Shown: positions 9,861 to 21,726, counted from the first letter of the stretch. The stretch: DNA of 64,000 nucleotides from Verrucomicrobium sp. BvORR106 (GCF_000739655.1 NZ_BATR01000069.1:1-64000); one strand, 5' to 3'. Notes: generated from the sequence alone by a model not told the origin. Numbers and translations are program-made.

Positions 9861-9927
9861 CGGACGCCAGATGTTCGCGGACGGATGCGTTGGTTTGGAA
9901 GGTCCACTTCGCACTCCGCTTCCTACC

Positions 9928-10682
9928 ATGAATCTCCGCCTTTCCTCGTCTTCAATGGTGATCGTTTTGATGACGACGCTGCTCGCCTTTCTCGCTCATT
10001 GTGAAAGCGCGCCCGCGCAAGCGCCCGCCGCACAGGCCAAGGCTTCCATCGACGGCAACGGCGAGGGTTGGCGCGCCATGGTGGAGACCGATTTCACGGT
10101 GGTGAACTGCCCGCCGGAGACGTTCACGTGGAAGGATGGCCTGATCTCCTGCACCGGCAAGCCGACGGGCGTCTTGCGCACAGTGAAGCAGATCACGAAT
10201 TTTGAGCTCGTCGTGGAGTGGCGGCATCTCAAGGTCGGGGGCAACTCAGGCATCTTTGTGTGGACCACGCCGGAGTCGATCCAGCGGCTCACGGATGCGG
10301 GCAAGCCGGGGCTGCCGCACGGGATCGAGGTGCAGGTGCTCGATCACGGCTACACGGAGCAATACGAGAGGACTTACAAGAAGCCGGCGGACTGGTTCAC
10401 GACCAACGGGGATGTGTTCCCGGTCGGCGCGGTGAAGATGACGCCGTTTGCCCCGGTCGCACCGGATGGAAGCGCAGCTTCCCGCGCAAGAACCTGAGCA
10501 AGGGCGTGAACGAGTGGAACCACTACTACGTGCGCGCGATCAACGGGGAAGTGCGGCTGTGGGTGAATGGCGAAGAGGTCTCCGGCGGCACGAAGATCCA
10601 GCCTGCGACAGGTTATCTCTGCCTGGAAAGCGAAGGTTCGCCGGTCGAGTTCCGCAACCTGCGCATCCGCGAGTTGCCCTAG
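9928..10682 (+). pseudogene. Exported DUF1080 (3-keto-disaccharide hydrolase-type) protein, frameshifted
   Basis: The frame starting at ATG 9928 has a signal peptide (SSSMVIVLMTTLLAFLAHC) and a DUF1080 domain, a jelly-roll fold related to GH16/LamG and found in glucoside 3-keto-hydrolases. It stops at 10497 after the abnormal tail SAASRART. The next frame carries the missing end (KRSFPRKNLSKGVNEWNHYY, VRLWVNGEEVSGG, EFRNLRIRELP) to TAG 10680-10682. The shift maps to about 10469-10470 (GATGG-AAG) and is repaired by adding one base. The product would have about 251 residues, normal for the family. It lies between DUF1501 and a PVC-type dehydrogenase. It is either a true pseudogene or a sequencing error. 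Confidence 0.85.
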
Positions 10683-10719
10683 CCAGCGCGCGACTTTTCA
10701 GATTCATCAGTTAGTTTCC

Positions 10720-13400
10720 ATGATCCCCATCCGACGTTCGCTTTCGCTCCTCAGCCTGCTGCCATTCACGCTCTGCGCGACGGCGGCGCCAATCGTTCCC
10801 AGCCCGGATCGCGAGACGTTCGCGAAGAACAATCCGACACCTGAGGGCGTGCCGGTGGAGGCGTTTCAGTTCGGCGAATCGCTCCCGAAAGACTTGCAGA
10901 TTGAGGTCTGGGCCACGACGCCGCAGGTCTATTCACCGGTCGCGATGGATGTCGATGCGCAGGGACGCGTGTGGTGCACGGAAGGCATCGACTACGGTCT
11001 GAAGCCCTCCATCGAGGCCGGGCAATCGATCATGGTGCTTGTGGACAAGGATGGCGACGGAAAGGCTGACAGCTCGCACATCTTTGTGACCGAAAAAGGG
11101 ATGCGGCCCGCGCCGCTCGGCATCGCGGTCTTTGACAACAAAGTCGTCCTCTCCGCGACGCCCTCGATCATCGTCTACACCGACGTGAATCGGAACGCGG
11201 TCTTCGATCCGGGCGTGGATACGCGAGAAGTCTTTCTCACCGGCTTTAACGGCGGCGCGCACGATCACACGTTGCACGCCGTGATGGGTGCGCCGAGCGG
11301 GCAGTGGTACTTCAGTCACGGGAACATGGGGCTCGATGTGAAGACGAAGGACGGGCGCGAATACATCGCAGGGTGCTACTACGGCTCATCCGACCTCATC
11401 GGGAAGAAGAGCTCGGACGGCCAGCTCTACGTGCCCGGCATGGCTTTCCGCATCAATCCGGACGGCACCGGTCTGATGCCCGTGGGAGAGAACATGCGCA
11501 ATCCGATGGATCTCTTCGTCACGTCCTTTGGCGACGTGTTCCAGAGCGACAATGATGATCCTGCGAACTGCCGCGTCACGTGGCTGATGGAATATGGCAA
11601 CCTTGGCTACGCCGACATCGAGAACGGCAGCAAATCGTGGGAAGAGATCTCGAAGTCGTGGGAGGAGCCGAACTTTGGCAAGAACGTTGACCGGCGCTCT
11701 ACGGCTTCGCACTGGCGGGAGAACTATCCTGGCACCACGCCGCCCGGTAATGTCTATGGCATTGGTTCGCCTACCGGGAATGTGTTCATCGAGGGCACCG
11801 AACTCGGCGCCGAGTTTTCCGGCCTGTATCTCGTTGCCGACATGGTGCTGAAGCAGGTGATGGCGTGCCGCCCGCAGGCGAAAGATGCGCAGATCGAGAT
11901 GGGCCCCATCACGCCGTTCCTCTCGCTGAAGAAAGGCCAGGGTGGCCAGTACTTTCTCCCGACCGACCTCGTGTTGCTGCCTGATGGCAGCCTGTTGCTG
12001 GCTGATTTTTACAACGACACGAGCCGCCGGACGAACCAGGTCGCGGGCACGATCTACCGCATCTCGCGACGTGGGGTGAAGCTGCCGGCGCCCGCGAAGA
12101 TTGATTTCGAGTCACTCGACGGGCTCATCGCCGCGATGCGCAGTCCGGTGGTGAATGTGCGCTCGCATGCCGCTGCGTTGCTGCAAACACACGGCGATAC
12201 CGCAGTGCTCAAGCTGATCGAGTTCTTCGAGCAAGAGAAGAATGCCTCCATCCAGGCCCGGGCGGTGTGGCCGCTCGCATTTAGCCCGAAGGGGCGCGAG
12301 TGGGTCGCGAAGCTGCTCGATTCCAAAGTCGAGGCGCAACGCATCGTCGCCTTCCGCGCCTTGCGTCTGGCCGATCCGGCGGGCTTGCTGAGGGTCGCGA
12401 CGAAGATGGCGAATGATCCATCGGCAGCGGTGCGGCGCGAAGTCGCGCTCTCGCTGCGTGAGGTGCCGTTCGCACAGTGCAAGGACATCCTCGCTGCGTT
12501 GATCAAAGGCTACGACGGCAAGAACCGCTGGTATCTCGAAGCGCTTGGCACCGCGTCGATGGACAAAGAGGCGCAGGTCTATGAACAACTGGTGCGGCCC
12601 GCGATGGCGGATAAAGCGCCCGCAGCGTGGCCTGAGACCGTGCTCAACCTTGCCTGGCGGCTCAATTCTCCACAAGCTTCTTCGGACCTCCTTGCGTGGG
12701 TCAAAGCACAGAAGCCTGCGCTCGAGATCTTCCGTCATTACCTCATGGCCTTCGCGTGCTTCCGCAATGAAGACGAGCGCACGGTGCGATTCAACGCGCT
12801 CAGCGCCCTGCTGAAAGAGCCCGCCTTGCCGGGGAAGGGTACCAGATCACGCTCAATGAGATCCTCCAGCGTGACCTCACCGTGCTGAAGGAGGAGATTG
12901 TGAAAACCAGTCTGTCCGTGCCAACTACCTTCGGCGTGAAGACCACGGTGTCCGACATTCCAACGATCGCCAAGCTCAGTGGCGATGCCGCTCGCGGTCA
13001 GGCGAGGGCGGCGATCTGCATGACCTGCCACCGGCTCGGGGCGCAAGGCGTACCCTTCGGACCCAACCTTGCCGGCTGGGCGGCCGTGCGCAGTCCCGAA
13101 CAGATCCTCAAGGACATCGTGAGTCCCTCGGAGCATCTCGCACATGGCTTCGACCGCCCTGTGCGTCTGACCTCCAAAGACAAAAAGGTCGTGATCGAAG
13201 GTCTGGCGTCGAACTACAGCTACCATTCCGGGTCGATCGACGTGAAGGTCTTTGGCGGACAGACCAGGAAAGTGCTCTTCCGCAAGAGCGGACTCAGCAT
13301 CGAGTTCCTGAAGGACCACTCCTGGATGCCCCCCGCTTCTGAGATGGGTCTGAGCGATCAGGACCTGGCCGACCTCATCACCTATCTCAAGACGTTGTAA
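10720..13400 (+). pseudogene. PVC-type membrane-bound dehydrogenase/heme-binding protein, frameshifted
   Basis: From ATG 10720 there is a signal peptide (LSLLSLLPFTLCATAAP) and then the beta-propeller of the Pirellula/Verrucomicrobium membrane-bound dehydrogenase domain (AMDVDAQGRVWCTEGIDYG, VDKDGDGKADSS, MRNPMDLFVTSFGDVFQSDN, TDLVLLPDGSLLLADFYNDT). HEAT-like helical repeats follow (about residues 455-690). The frame derails near 12839 and stops at 12888. The shifted frame gives YQITLNEILQRDLTVLKEE and then a cytochrome c-type domain with heme motif CMTCH and a final LADLITYLKTL, ending at 13400. Intact homologs have all three parts in one chain of about 890 residues. Because the junction is short, a small deletion beyond one base is also possible. 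This is the third disrupted frame in the locus. Confidence 0.85.
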
Positions 13401-13424
13401 GCGCGCCCCGGCCTTGCTTTTTGC

Positions 13425-13444
13425 TGTAGCGAGTTCTCGTCACA
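13425..13444. promoter_or_regulatory. Copy 4 of the 20-bp palindrome (divergent, not upstream of a gene start)
   Basis: TGTAGCGAGTTCTCGTCACA matches 16 of 20 consensus positions. It lies 24 bp after the end of the dehydrogenase-cytochrome gene and before the 3' end of the convergent AraC gene. This copy does not fit a simple operator role, so a terminator-like or mobile-hairpin role must be kept open. Confidence 0.35.
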
Positions 13445-13525
13445 GAAGAGGACGCTGTGACCGACCGTATGGATCAAGCAATGAGCTGGTTCCATGCCGC
13501 GGACGAGCGGGAGACGGGGGCTGAG

Positions 13526-14344
13526 TCAGTGCACGCTCTCCCGATAGCCTGTAGGGCTGAGGCCGACGCGCTCGCGGAACTGCTCAGCGAAGCTGCTGCC
13601 GTCCACGAAGCCGCAGCGCGTCGCGATCTCGGCGGCGGAGCGGTTGGTTTCCTCAAGCAGTTTCATGGCGGCGGCGACCCGCGTTCTCATGAGGAACTCC
13701 TGGGGGCTGAAGCCGAAGGCCTGCTGGAAGCGGCGCTGGAAGTGGCGCATGGAGAGGCCGCACTTGCGGGCGACCTCCGCGAGCACAATAGGGCCGGCGA
13801 ACTCGCGCCGGATGATCTCGACCGCGCGGGCGACGCTCTGGAGCATGGGGAGCTGCATCTCATGCTCGGCGGCGGGACGGACCACCCCGGCGGTGCCGCA
13901 GATGCGGCCGGTGTGGTCCTTGAGGGGCAGCTTGCTGACGAAGACCCAGTCCGGGGTGCCCTGCTTGTCATACCATAGCTCCACACGCTCGATGCAGCGG
14001 GATTTGCCCGAAAGGAGCCGGGCGTCATCCCGCACATAGCCGGCGGCCATGGGGTGCGGCACGACGTCGAAGTCCGTCAGGCCGATCAGTTCGCTCTCGT
14101 GGCGCATTTGATGGTGCTGGAGGAAGCTGCGGCTCACGAGCATGAAGCGGCCTTGCTCGTCCTTGCAGTAGAAACAGACGCCTGGAAGATGGTCGAAGAG
14201 CGTGTGAAAGTGGGCGCTGGGGTGAACCTGGCCCAGCCAGGCGTCCCGCTCGTGCTCGATCCGCTCCAGGGGGGCGCGGGCGGGCGGGTGCTTGGTGCCC
14301 CGTGGCGCATTTGGCATAGGCTTTGTCGTCACGGTGCGCTTCAT
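13526..14344 (-). CDS. AraC family transcriptional regulator with PAS sensor domain
   Basis: Regulator of 272 residues. An N-terminal PAS-like domain (about residues 45-160: [40 protein letters not shown]) is followed by an AraC/XylS DNA-binding domain (about residues 170-272) with two helix-turn-helix units ([20 protein letters not shown] and [20 protein letters not shown]). It is transcribed divergently from xylose isomerase with about 100 bp between the two starts, so it probably controls xylA and perhaps the xylanase genes beyond it. PAS-AraC regulators of this form occur next to sugar-catabolic genes in Verrucomicrobia; the ligand is unknown. ATG 14344 gives a basic leader; an internal start near 14314 is possible. 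Confidence 0.9.
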   Translation of the reverse strand: MKRTVTTKPMPNAPRGTKHPPARAPLERIEHERDAWLGQVHPSAHFHTLFDHLPGVCFYCKDEQGRFMLVSRSFLQHHQMRHESELIGLTDFDVVPHPMAAGYVRDDARLLSGKSRCIERVELWYDKQGTPDWVFVSKLPLKDHTGRICGTAGVVRPAAEHEMQLPMLQSVARAVEIIRREFAGPIVLAEVARKCGLSMRHFQRRFQQAFGFSPQEFLMRTRVAAAMKLLEETNRSAAEIATRCGFVDGSSFAEQFRERVGLSPTGYRESVH

Positions 14345-14445
14345 GGTGGGATATTATCACCCTGTCAACGGCTGTCTCAATGGCCAAATCCGACCGTTGG
14401 ATACGCGTTCAGTGTTCATCAGAATCCAATCCACCCGTAATCCTC
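14345..14445. promoter_or_regulatory. Divergent promoter region between the AraC regulator and xylA
   Basis: This 101-bp spacer must hold both divergent promoters. It contains AT-richer patches (GGGATATTATCACC near 14348, GTTCATCAGAATCC near 14414). No clear -10/-35 pair can be assigned by eye. Confidence 0.45.
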
Positions 14446-15759
14446 ATGTCATCGCACTTCCCCTCCATCTCCCGGATCGCCTATGAGGGTCCGAAATCGA
14501 AGAACCCGCTGGCCTTCAAGCACTACAACCCGGATGAGGTCGTCGAAGGCAAGACGATGCGCGACCATCTGCGGTTCTCGATCGTGTACTGGCACACGAT
14601 GTGTGGCCAGGGCGGCGACATGTTCGGCGCACCGACGGCGATCCGCCCGTGGGATGCGGGCAAGAGCGGCATCGAGCTGGCCAAGGCTCGCGTGCCGGTG
14701 TTCTTCGAGATCGCGGAGAAGCTGGGCATGCCCTACTACGCGTTTCATGATCGCGATGTCGCGCCTCACGGCCAGACCCTGCGCGAGAGCAATGAGTACC
14801 TCGACACGATCGTGGCCCTCCTGAAGGAGCAGCAGCAGCGCACGGGCATCAAGCTCCTGTGGGGCACCGCACAGCTCTTTGTGCATCCCCGTTTCATGCA
14901 CGGCGCGGCGACTTCGCCCAGCTCTGAGGTCTTCGCATTCTCCGCCGCCCAGGTGAAGAAGGCGCTCGAAGTCACCCACGAACTGGGGGGTGAAGGCTAC
15001 ACCTTCTGGGGTGGACGCGAGGGGTACATGACCTTGTGGAACACGGACATGAAGCGCGAGCTGGACCACCTCGCCAAGTTCCTGCACATGGCGGTGGACT
15101 ATGCCAAACAGATCGGATTCAAGGGGCAGTTCTACATCGAACCCAAGCCCAAGGAGCCGACGAAGCACCAGTACGACAGCGATGCCGCGGCGTGCCTGAA
15201 CTTCTTGCGAGAGTACGACCTGCTCCCCTACTTCAAGCTCAACCTGGAGACCAACCACGCCACGCTCGCGGGTCACTCCATGCAGCATGAAATGGAAGTC
15301 GCCGGTGCGGCCGGGGCGCTCGGCTCGCTGGATGCCAACACGGGCGATCTCCTCCTCGGTTGGGACACGGACCAGTTCCTCACGGATGCCTCGACGGCCA
15401 CGCAAATGATGCTCACCACGCTGAAGTACGGCGGCCTGACCACGGGCGGCGTCAACTTCGATGCCAAGGTGCGCCGCGAGAGCGTGGATCCCGAAGATCT
15501 GTTCTACTCGCACATCGGTGGCATGGACACGTTTGCCCGCGGGCTGAAGAACGCCGCCGCGATCCGGGCGGATGGTCGCCTGGGTGACTTCGTGAAGCAG
15601 CGCTACTCCACCTGGGACACGGGTCTGGGCGCCAGCATCGAAGCCGGCAAGGAATCCTTCTCCTCCCTGGAAGCCTTCGCCCTGGAGAAAGGCGAAGCCA
15701 CGCAGGTCCCCAGCGGCCGCCAGGAATTCCTCGAGAACTTGGTCAACGAGTTCATCTGA
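14446..15759 (+). CDS. xylA: Xylose isomerase
   Basis: Cytoplasmic enzyme that converts D-xylose to D-xylulose, the entry step from xylose to the pentose phosphate pathway. The 437 residues fit the longer (group II) XylA class. Both family signatures are present: [10 protein letters not shown] with the catalytic His, and [15 protein letters not shown] with metal-binding Glu and Lys. VFWGGREGY-type and [18 protein letters not shown] blocks carry further metal ligands. ATG 14446 is chosen because homologs start just before the [11 protein letters not shown] segment. No xylulokinase is in the window. Location between an AraC regulator and two GH10 genes makes a xylan-to-xylulose module. Confidence 0.97.
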   Translation: MSSHFPSISRIAYEGPKSKNPLAFKHYNPDEVVEGKTMRDHLRFSIVYWHTMCGQGGDMFGAPTAIRPWDAGKSGIELAKARVPVFFEIAEKLGMPYYAFHDRDVAPHGQTLRESNEYLDTIVALLKEQQQRTGIKLLWGTAQLFVHPRFMHGAATSPSSEVFAFSAAQVKKALEVTHELGGEGYTFWGGREGYMTLWNTDMKRELDHLAKFLHMAVDYAKQIGFKGQFYIEPKPKEPTKHQYDSDAAACLNFLREYDLLPYFKLNLETNHATLAGHSMQHEMEVAGAAGALGSLDANTGDLLLGWDTDQFLTDASTATQMMLTTLKYGGLTTGGVNFDAKVRRESVDPEDLFYSHIGGMDTFARGLKNAAAIRADGRLGDFVKQRYSTWDTGLGASIEAGKESFSSLEAFALEKGEATQVPSGRQEFLENLVNEFI

Positions 15760-15953
15760 GCAAGGAGAGGCTGCATCTCTCCGTGAAAGCGTGTCAGGTT
15801 TGAGCAGGCTGACTGCGTCCATTGCCCGCAAAGCAAAGGGGTCGCCTGCTCAGACCGGCCGCGCACCACTGCCCAAAGGGATCCGAAAGCAGCCTGCTTT
15901 GCCAGAGACTCCCGGGTCAGCCGCGCTGACGCCAGTGCCCAAGCCTATTGCTT

Positions 15954-17795
15954 ATGAAATCGATCCTCGCGTTGCTTTTCGTCCTCATAGGTGCCGGCAC
16001 GACAGCCGTCAAGGCCGCCGGGGTGCCTCACGCCGTACAGGTGCCTCCGGGGGGACATGACCTGCTGTTTCCCAATGAGGAGGGGGGCGTGCGGCCATCA
16101 GTGCCCAAGGAGCCAGGAATTGCCGGCGTCGAAGTGATGCGAGTGGCGGATGCGCCGTGGGAGCAGTATTGGCGGTTCGACATCAAGAAGGCGCCGGCGA
16201 ACTCGTGGAGTGTGCAACTGAGTGCGAAAGTCTCGGGTGGCATTACCAGGGGCGACAAGTGTCTCCTAATGTTCTACGCCCGTGCTGTCGACGGCAAAGC
16301 CTTCGGTTCCGCGCATGTGGAGGTCCAGAATCCCCCCAGCTACTCCAAGCTGGGCGGCACTCAGTTCCGGGTGGGCACCCAATGGCATCCAGTCATCCTC
16401 CCCTTCGTTGCGGATCAAGATGGGCCGCAGGGGAAGTGCGCTGTTTCCATTCACCTCGGCAGCGAAGTGCAAAAGGTGGATGTCGGAGGGTTGCGCCTGT
16501 TGAGCTACGGGACGACTTTTCCCGAAGACAAGCTGCCGCGCCCCTACTACACCTATGAAGGTCGTGAAGCGGACGCTTCCTGGCGCAAGGATGCCAAGGA
16601 GCGCATTGAAAAGCTCCGCAAAGGGGATTTTACACTCGTCATGGTGGACGAGGATGGCAAGCCCATGGCGAACACAGAGGTGCGCGCCGAGCTCAAGCGG
16701 CATGCGTTTGGTTTCGGTTCTGCCGTCACGGCAAAGCTGCTCAATGATCCCTCAGCCGACGGGGAACGCTATCGAGCCATTGTGGATGAGTGTTTCAGCC
16801 GGGTGGTGTTTGAGAACGATTTCAAGCCCGGGCCGTGGGAGGCTGCGAAAGATCCCAATACCAAAGGGGCCTACCGCAAGGCGTGGCTGGACCAGTCCCT
16901 CGCCTGGCTTGCTGATCGTCATTTTAGCGTGCGCGGCCATTATCTGTGCTGGGGGCCGTTTGAGGACTGGTCGGAGAAGCTGAGAAACAATCCGCAGGCG
17001 ATCCGGGAAAAGGTCATCAAGTGGATAGAGGAGATTACCCCTGCGATGGCGGGGCATGTGAGTGAATGGGATGCGCTCAATCATCCTGCCGGATGGGAGG
17101 CCGGCATGTGCATCGACCGGGTGCTCGGGAATGCCTTCTACAGTGAAGTCTTTCGCAAGGCACGCACCCTCACGACCCTCCCTCTGTGGATCAATGAGGA
17201 TCAGGTCTTCCGCCCTGGCCGGCAGCAGGAGGAGTACTATGAAATCATCAAGCGACTCCTCGCAGAAGGCACAAGGATTGACGGGATTGGCAATCAAGCG
17301 CATCTCCATTCCAGCTTTTTGCCCTCGCCCATGGAGATGCTGGCCAACTCGGACCGGTTCGCCGAGCTGGTGCCCGCGTTGCAGATCACCGAGTTCGACG
17401 TGGGGACGGAGGGTGACGAAGAGCTGGCCGCGGACTTCACCCGGGATGCCCTTATCACCACCTTCAGCCATCCCGCCTACACCGGTTTCGTTTTGTGGGG
17501 ATTCTGGGAGGGCGCGCACTGGATACCCGAGACGGCGCTGTGGCGCAAAGACTGGAGCGAAAAGCCTGCCGCCCGGGTCTGGCGCGATCTGGTGTGCAAA
17601 GAGTGGCGCACGGACGCGACCGGGAAGACGGACGTGGCAGGCCGATTTAAGCTGCGCGGCTTCTACGGTCGGTATGAGATCACAGTGAAACCGAGGGGGG
17701 CGGTGCAGACAGCAACGGTGCTGCTGGACAAAGGTCAAAGCGGCAAGGATGGGGTGACCGTGATATCATCGGCAGCGCCAGGAGGTCTGCGCTAG
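15954..17795 (+). CDS. Exported GH10-like protein with carbohydrate-binding N-terminus and altered acid/base site
   Basis: The 613-residue protein has a signal peptide (MKSILALLFVLIGAGTTAVKA), a jelly-roll carbohydrate-binding-like region (about residues 25-190) and a GH10 TIM-barrel (about residues 220-560: FGFGSAVTAKLL, FSVRGHYLCWGPFEDW, IDGIGNQAHLHSS, LWGFWEGAHWIPETAL), then a short beta-rich tail. The nucleophile of GH10 is present as Glu480 in LQITEFDVG. The usual acid/base motif WDVVNEA reads EWDALNHP, with His377 in place of Glu. I believe a PVC subgroup shares this, but could not check. It may therefore use another acid, or bind rather than cleave. It lies downstream of xylA and convergent with a canonical GH10-CE1 gene. 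Confidence 0.85.
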   Translation: MKSILALLFVLIGAGTTAVKAAGVPHAVQVPPGGHDLLFPNEEGGVRPSVPKEPGIAGVEVMRVADAPWEQYWRFDIKKAPANSWSVQLSAKVSGGITRGDKCLLMFYARAVDGKAFGSAHVEVQNPPSYSKLGGTQFRVGTQWHPVILPFVADQDGPQGKCAVSIHLGSEVQKVDVGGLRLLSYGTTFPEDKLPRPYYTYEGREADASWRKDAKERIEKLRKGDFTLVMVDEDGKPMANTEVRAELKRHAFGFGSAVTAKLLNDPSADGERYRAIVDECFSRVVFENDFKPGPWEAAKDPNTKGAYRKAWLDQSLAWLADRHFSVRGHYLCWGPFEDWSEKLRNNPQAIREKVIKWIEEITPAMAGHVSEWDALNHPAGWEAGMCIDRVLGNAFYSEVFRKARTLTTLPLWINEDQVFRPGRQQEEYYEIIKRLLAEGTRIDGIGNQAHLHSSFLPSPMEMLANSDRFAELVPALQITEFDVGTEGDEELAADFTRDALITTFSHPAYTGFVLWGFWEGAHWIPETALWRKDWSEKPAARVWRDLVCKEWRTDATGKTDVAGRFKLRGFYGRYEITVKPRGAVQTATVLLDKGQSGKDGVTVISSAAPGGLR

Positions 17796-17868
17796 AGCAG
17801 ACCATCAAGCAGGCAGCCTATCAAAGAGAATGCACGGCCGTGTCCTGGCGGGTGAGATCAAACCAGCG

Positions 17869-19857
<1,989 letters not shown>

Positions 19858-19897
19858 TTACGAAAACCATGCAAAGGATGCGCGTCGCTTCTGCCAC

Positions 19898-20812
19898 TTA
19901 CTTCCTTCCAGTTGAGTCGACGCCGCTGGGCGGGTAGCTTGCCGCCGTCTGCCAGGCGACCTCCTGCAGCGTGCGGTTGAGCTTCTCGTTCCACGCCTCC
20001 CGGTTTGCCTTCTTCAACACACTGGGCATCGGAAGACCCACAGGGGAGCGACCGTAAAGCACTGCAAAGTGGAGGTACGCATTGAGCGCCTCCAGCGGAG
20101 GTGAAGGGTGGGCTGCATCAACAAAGAGCTCGCTCTGGAGGTTGAGGCCTGGAATCTGCTTTTGATAAATTTTGGTACGGAGCGCCACCAGTGCCTGAGC
20201 GGTGGGCACGAGCGTCATGATTCGTTTGCCGCGACCATACTTTCGGTTGATCTCGTCAGCCTGGCGCTCACCTGCGCGGATGTTGCGTTCGTAAAGCTTC
20301 TTCAACTGCGCGGGTGACTTTTCGCGATCAACGATGTCCCACGAGCCGGTGGGAAAGTCCTGGTTGTCAGTGTCGCCACCGCCCCAGGATAGCTGAATGA
20401 TGAAGCGAATGTCGGGATTGTGTTTCAGCCCGAGCTTCACAAAATTCTCCACGCCCTCGTCCGGAAACTGGATGGGGGACATGACGAAGACATTCACTTT
20501 TCCCGTCCCCAGTGCTCGCTTGGCCTGGTTCTCGCCCTCGGGGAGCTCCCAGTGCTGAAAGGTTCTGGAAGCCCCGATTTTTTGCAGGCCCACCAGTTCA
20601 TGGCCTTGGATTCCGGCGGCAGCCGCCAGTTCACCAAGAGGTTCTGGAACATACCACATCAGGCTGTGCGACGCGTAAAAGACGCTTTGGCCTTTGGGCG
20701 AAGCTGCCAGGGGATTCCGGCTGGAGGCACCGGGCGGCCCTTGCGCTTCCGCGAGACTGGTGGATGCAAACAGCGACAGGATCGTGAGGAGACGAGTGAG
20801 CACGTGTGTCAT
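19898..20812 (-). CDS. Exported SGNH-hydrolase-like protein
   Basis: Protein of 304 residues with signal peptide (LLTILSLFASTSLAEAQ). Near the N-terminus ASHSLMWYVPEPLGELAAAA could hold the nucleophile Ser of an SGNH/GDSL fold. Near the C-terminus VDAAHPSPPLEALNAY supplies the matching Asp-x-x-His pair. Such proteins deacylate carbohydrates or other esters. The first block is not a classical GDSL sequence, so assignment rests on the paired motifs and topology. It is transcribed divergently from the MarR gene. The 149-bp spacer contains a perfect palindrome close to the MarR start, so both genes could respond to MarR. The GH10-CE1 gene follows on the same strand after 58 bp, so co-transcription is possible. 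Confidence 0.65.
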   Translation of the reverse strand: MTHVLTRLLTILSLFASTSLAEAQGPPGASSRNPLAASPKGQSVFYASHSLMWYVPEPLGELAAAAGIQGHELVGLQKIGASRTFQHWELPEGENQAKRALGTGKVNVFVMSPIQFPDEGVENFVKLGLKHNPDIRFIIQLSWGGGDTDNQDFPTGSWDIVDREKSPAQLKKLYERNIRAGERQADEINRKYGRGKRIMTLVPTAQALVALRTKIYQKQIPGLNLQSELFVDAAHPSPPLEALNAYLHFAVLYGRSPVGLPMPSVLKKANREAWNEKLNRTLQEVAWQTAASYPPSGVDSTGRK

Positions 20813-20924
20813 AAGCGGGCGGAGTGCGAGCTGCTGCCCGGCCCGGCGGGCAGGGGGGCGAGCAGAGGTTGCGGTTTTATTTGGCAGGCAAGCCTTTGCG
20901 TGGAATGCTTCAATTGAACCATTA

Positions 20925-20940
20925 TGACATCATGATGTCA
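20925..20940. promoter_or_regulatory. Perfect 16-bp palindrome, probable MarR operator
   Basis: TGACATCATGATGTCA is its own reverse complement over all 16 bases and lies 21 bp upstream of the MarR start codon, in the spacer shared with the divergent SGNH-like gene. MarR dimers typically bind 16-20 bp palindromes that overlap their own promoter, so autoregulation and control of the divergent gene is a direct prediction. Confidence 0.7.
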
Positions 20941-20961
20941 ATGTGAAATCAGAAGCCCAAA

Positions 20962-21423
20962 ATGAACCGTGCCATCAAACGAACACCTGCCGGCGAGGTG
21001 ATCACCGCTCTCACGCTGGACATTTTTCGTCTCAACAATCTCCTTCTGAACGCGGGTGACCGCCTGGTGACCGGCCTCGGACTGACGAGCGCACGCTGGC
21101 AGATTCTTGGAGCGATTGCGCGTGCCGAGCATTCCCAACCTGTCGCCTGGCTCGCGCGCAACATGGGAGCCAACCGCCAGAACGTGCAACGGATCGTCAA
21201 CGATCTGCATGACCAAGGTCATGTCATCTTTGAGGCCAATCCGCACCATCGCCGCGCCCAGCTCGTTGTGCTGACGGAAAAGGGCCGGATGGTTTACGAG
21301 GCCGCAATGGCCTTGCAAGCCCCCTGGGTCAACAGCGTGACGGAGGGACTTTCGCTCCGGGATCTGGCGGCTTTCGAACGCGTGCTTCTTGCTCTCCGGG
21401 CCAGGCTGGAGGCATCCGAGTAG
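20962..21423 (+). CDS. MarR family transcriptional regulator
   Basis: Winged-helix regulator of 153 residues, normal length for MarR. A helical N-terminus (ALTLDIFRLNNLLLNAGDRL) forms the dimer interface. The DNA-binding part is SARWQILGAIARAEHSQPVA, then recognition helix NMGANRQNVQRIVNDL, then the beta-wing (HVIFEANPHHRRAQLVVLT). These proteins respond to small aromatic or stress ligands. The perfect palindrome immediately upstream and the divergent exported SGNH-like gene suggest a local switch. A link to ferulate released by the nearby CE1 domain is attractive but is inference. Confidence 0.92.
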   Translation: MNRAIKRTPAGEVITALTLDIFRLNNLLLNAGDRLVTGLGLTSARWQILGAIARAEHSQPVAWLARNMGANRQNVQRIVNDLHDQGHVIFEANPHHRRAQLVVLTEKGRMVYEAAMALQAPWVNSVTEGLSLRDLAAFERVLLALRARLEASE

Positions 21424-21540
21424 CAAATCGGACGCCATGGTTCATCTGAACGGCTAACACGCCCGCAGCGACTGCCAAAGGGCCATACGGGGCCGGGTAG
21501 CATCATCAAGCTCGTGGCGAAACTCAGGGTTGCGCCATTC

Positions 21541-21726
21541 CGGGATCGAACCTCACAAGGGGCGCGAAAGCGGTGATGCTCACCGCAGTCCCAAAGCGGC
21601 TACGCCGCCAGGCATTGGGAGTGATGGGGGCGGGAGAGAGTCTGGGGGCTTGAGGGGGCGTGGGGACGTTTGACTGAAGGCTTATGCAAGATGCAGAAGC
21701 CAGCACGCTGGAAGCGTGCGGTCCCC
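21541..21726. repeat. Dispersed intergenic repeat R1, copy a
   Basis: About 186 bp, beginning CGAACCTCACAAGGGGCGCG and ending in two hairpins: CTTATGCA/TGCAGAAG-like and GCACGCT-GGA-AGCGTGC. Near-identical copies lie at about 32631, 32947 and 36051, with a partial copy at 43924. No coding role. The gap 21424-21978 holds only this repeat and the 20-bp palindrome. Confidence 0.8.

Noticed and set aside
9632-9927. Complete insertion sequence between DUF1501 and DUF1080
   Set aside because: Only a short coding-like remnant is seen; no terminal inverted repeats, no target duplication and no transposase motif could be found.
13457-14440. Plus-strand frames opposite the AraC regulator
   Set aside because: The minus strand has complete PAS and two HTH motifs; the plus frames show none.
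15764-15782. GGAGAG/CTCTCC hairpin as terminator after xylA
   Set aside because: The stem is only 6 bp with a 7-base loop and no T-tract follows.
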